Assembly (NCBI GenBank): GCA_013695575.1
Contig: JACDAF010000030.1
Coordinates: 1 to 6,620, forward strand
Source of the DNA: Chloroflexota bacterium
Lineage (GTDB): Bacteria > Chloroflexota > Limnocylindria > P2-11E
DNA: 6,620 bases
Direction of reading: 5' to 3'
Both the position numbers and the translations under genes were made by a program. The notes under the pieces were generated by a model that saw only the letters and a program-made list of their open reading frames with translations, was not told the DNA's origin and searched no databases. Position 1 is the stretch's first letter. Every line of letters begins with the position of its first letter. Below are positions 5,854-6,620 of the stretch, in pieces.

Positions 5854-6620
5854 GGCTGCGCCATCATCTCGTATCGACGTGACCGTGTCGGCGTGCAGGT
5901 ACCGGTCGGGCAGAGGCCGCGAAGATGGGCGCGATAGTCATCCGCGAACGCCGCCAGGCTCGACCGCAGAATGGCCGCCGAGGTGATCCCGAAGCCACAC
6001 AGGGAGAACTCGGCAAGGTGGTCGCCGAGATCACCGAGCCACGGCAGGTCGTCCTCCCGGCCGAGCCCCGAGCTGATGCCCTCGAGGATCCCGTGCACCC
6101 GCTTGGTACCGACGCGGCAGGGCACGCAGATCGCGCAGCTCTCCCGTGCGAGGTAGGCGAAGAGCCGTCCCGCCTCGCCGACGATGCAGACGCCATCGCC
6201 CAGGGCCCGCACCTGCGCCGAGCCCATGTGCGTGCCGGCAGCGCGCAGATCGTCGAAGTCGAGCCTCACATCGAGACGCGATGCGGGGAGCAATCCACCG
6301 GTCGGGCCCCCGACGTGGACCGCCTTCAAGGCGCCGATCACGCCGCCCGCCACGCCGAGGATCCCCTGCAGGGTTGCCCCAAGCTCGACCTCGTACACGC
6401 CAGGCGCGCGCACCGAGCCGGTCACGGAGACCAGCTTCGTCGCGGGCTCGGCTCCCTCCGCGACGATGAACGGCAGCCAGGCCAGCGACTCCGCGCTCGC
6501 CACGACCGTCGGCCGGAGCCCGAGCCCTTGCGCTGCCGGGTAGGGCGGCCGCTGCCGCGCCATCGCCCGCTTCGACTCGAGCACCGCGAGGAGCGCGGTC
6601 TCCTCCCCGCCCATGAAGCC
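5850..6620 (-). CDS. NuoF/HydB/HoxF-like NADH dehydrogenase subunit, C-terminal part (5' end outside window)
   Basis: This is the C-terminal half of a complex I 51-kDa-type flavoprotein, the family that oxidises NADH with FMN and passes electrons to a [4Fe-4S] cluster. The frame is open to the right edge. The ATG at 6614 is internal, because it lies inside the family motif read here as GFMGGEETALL (usually GxYICGEETALL), so the FMN/NADH Rossmann part is missing from the window. Numbering from that Met, a SLBB-like segment spans about 60-110 (VTGSVRAPGVYEVELG). The N3-type cluster ligands are C160, C163 and C166 (ESCAICVPCRVGT) and C206 (SLCGFG). Oddities are PTVVASAES where the family has PTVVNNVET, GSAQ where GSGG is usual, and a terminal CPTGTC at 235-240. 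The gene stops soon after this, so there is no C-terminal ferredoxin extension of the HydB kind. Its stop overlaps the next start (ATGA), implying translational coupling and a shared complex. Family assignment is firm. Which complex it belongs to is inferred. Confidence 0.92.
   Translation of the reverse strand, partial: GFMGGEETALLAVLESKRAMARQRPPYPAAQGLGLRPTVVASAESLAWLPFIVAEGAEPATKLVSVTGSVRAPGVYEVELGATLQGILGVAGGVIGALKAVHVGGPTGGLLPASRLDVRLDFDDLRAAGTHMGSAQVRALGDGVCIVGEAGRLFAYLARESCAICVPCRVGTKRVHGILEGISSGLGREDDLPWLGDLGDHLAEFSLCGFGITSAAILRSSLAAFADDYRAHLRGLCPTGTCTPTRSRRYEMMAQP

Noticed and set aside
3418..5937. Very long open frame on the plus strand opposite the iron-sulfur flavoprotein
   Set aside because: Its translation is low-complexity (rich in Arg, Ala, Asp, Val, His) with no recognisable motif, whereas the minus strand carries many exact cofactor motifs. 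Long antisense frames are expected at this GC content.

Overview
This is a very GC-rich window (by eye about two thirds G+C, codon third positions mostly G or C). Every gene I can support reads on the minus strand, so the biological order runs from the right end to the left end. The base composition and the chimeric redox genes suit a high-GC, probably uncultured bacterium of Chloroflexota, Actinomycetota or a similar lineage. No rRNA, tRNA or lineage-specific marker is present, so I do not assign a phylum.

Right part (3439-6620), a redox module. The C-terminal half of a NuoF/HydB/HoxF-like NADH dehydrogenase subunit enters from the right edge. It overlaps by four bases (ATGA) an 804-residue iron-sulfur flavoprotein. 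That protein joins a NuoG/HydA-type [2Fe-2S] domain, a GltD/NfnB-type NAD(P)H:FAD core, a NuoG-like [4Fe-4S] segment and a NuoI-like C-terminus. Together the two genes encode two pyridine-nucleotide sites and a long chain of Fe-S clusters. This is the parts list of an electron-bifurcating or multi-substrate NAD(P)H oxidoreductase. Its catalytic partner, if there is one, would lie beyond the right edge.

Middle and left part (123-3431), a DrrAB/NodI-like ABC-2 export system. It has one ABC ATPase and two different ABC-2 permeases, joined by stop/start overlaps. The ATPase gene is split by what looks like a single missing base exactly in its signature motif (FSGG-MKRR). All other ATPase motifs are intact, which suggests either a very recent mutation or a sequencing or assembly error.

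Left edge (2-100). The first 33 codons of another gene begin 22 bp after the second permease. They resemble the N-terminus of MidA/NDUFAF7-type SAM-dependent methyltransferases.

There is no non-coding stretch longer than about 22 bp, and I see no promoter, terminator, repeat, CRISPR array or mobile element. The whole window looks like one tightly packed transcription unit, but the functional tie between the redox module and the exporter is not established by the sequence.
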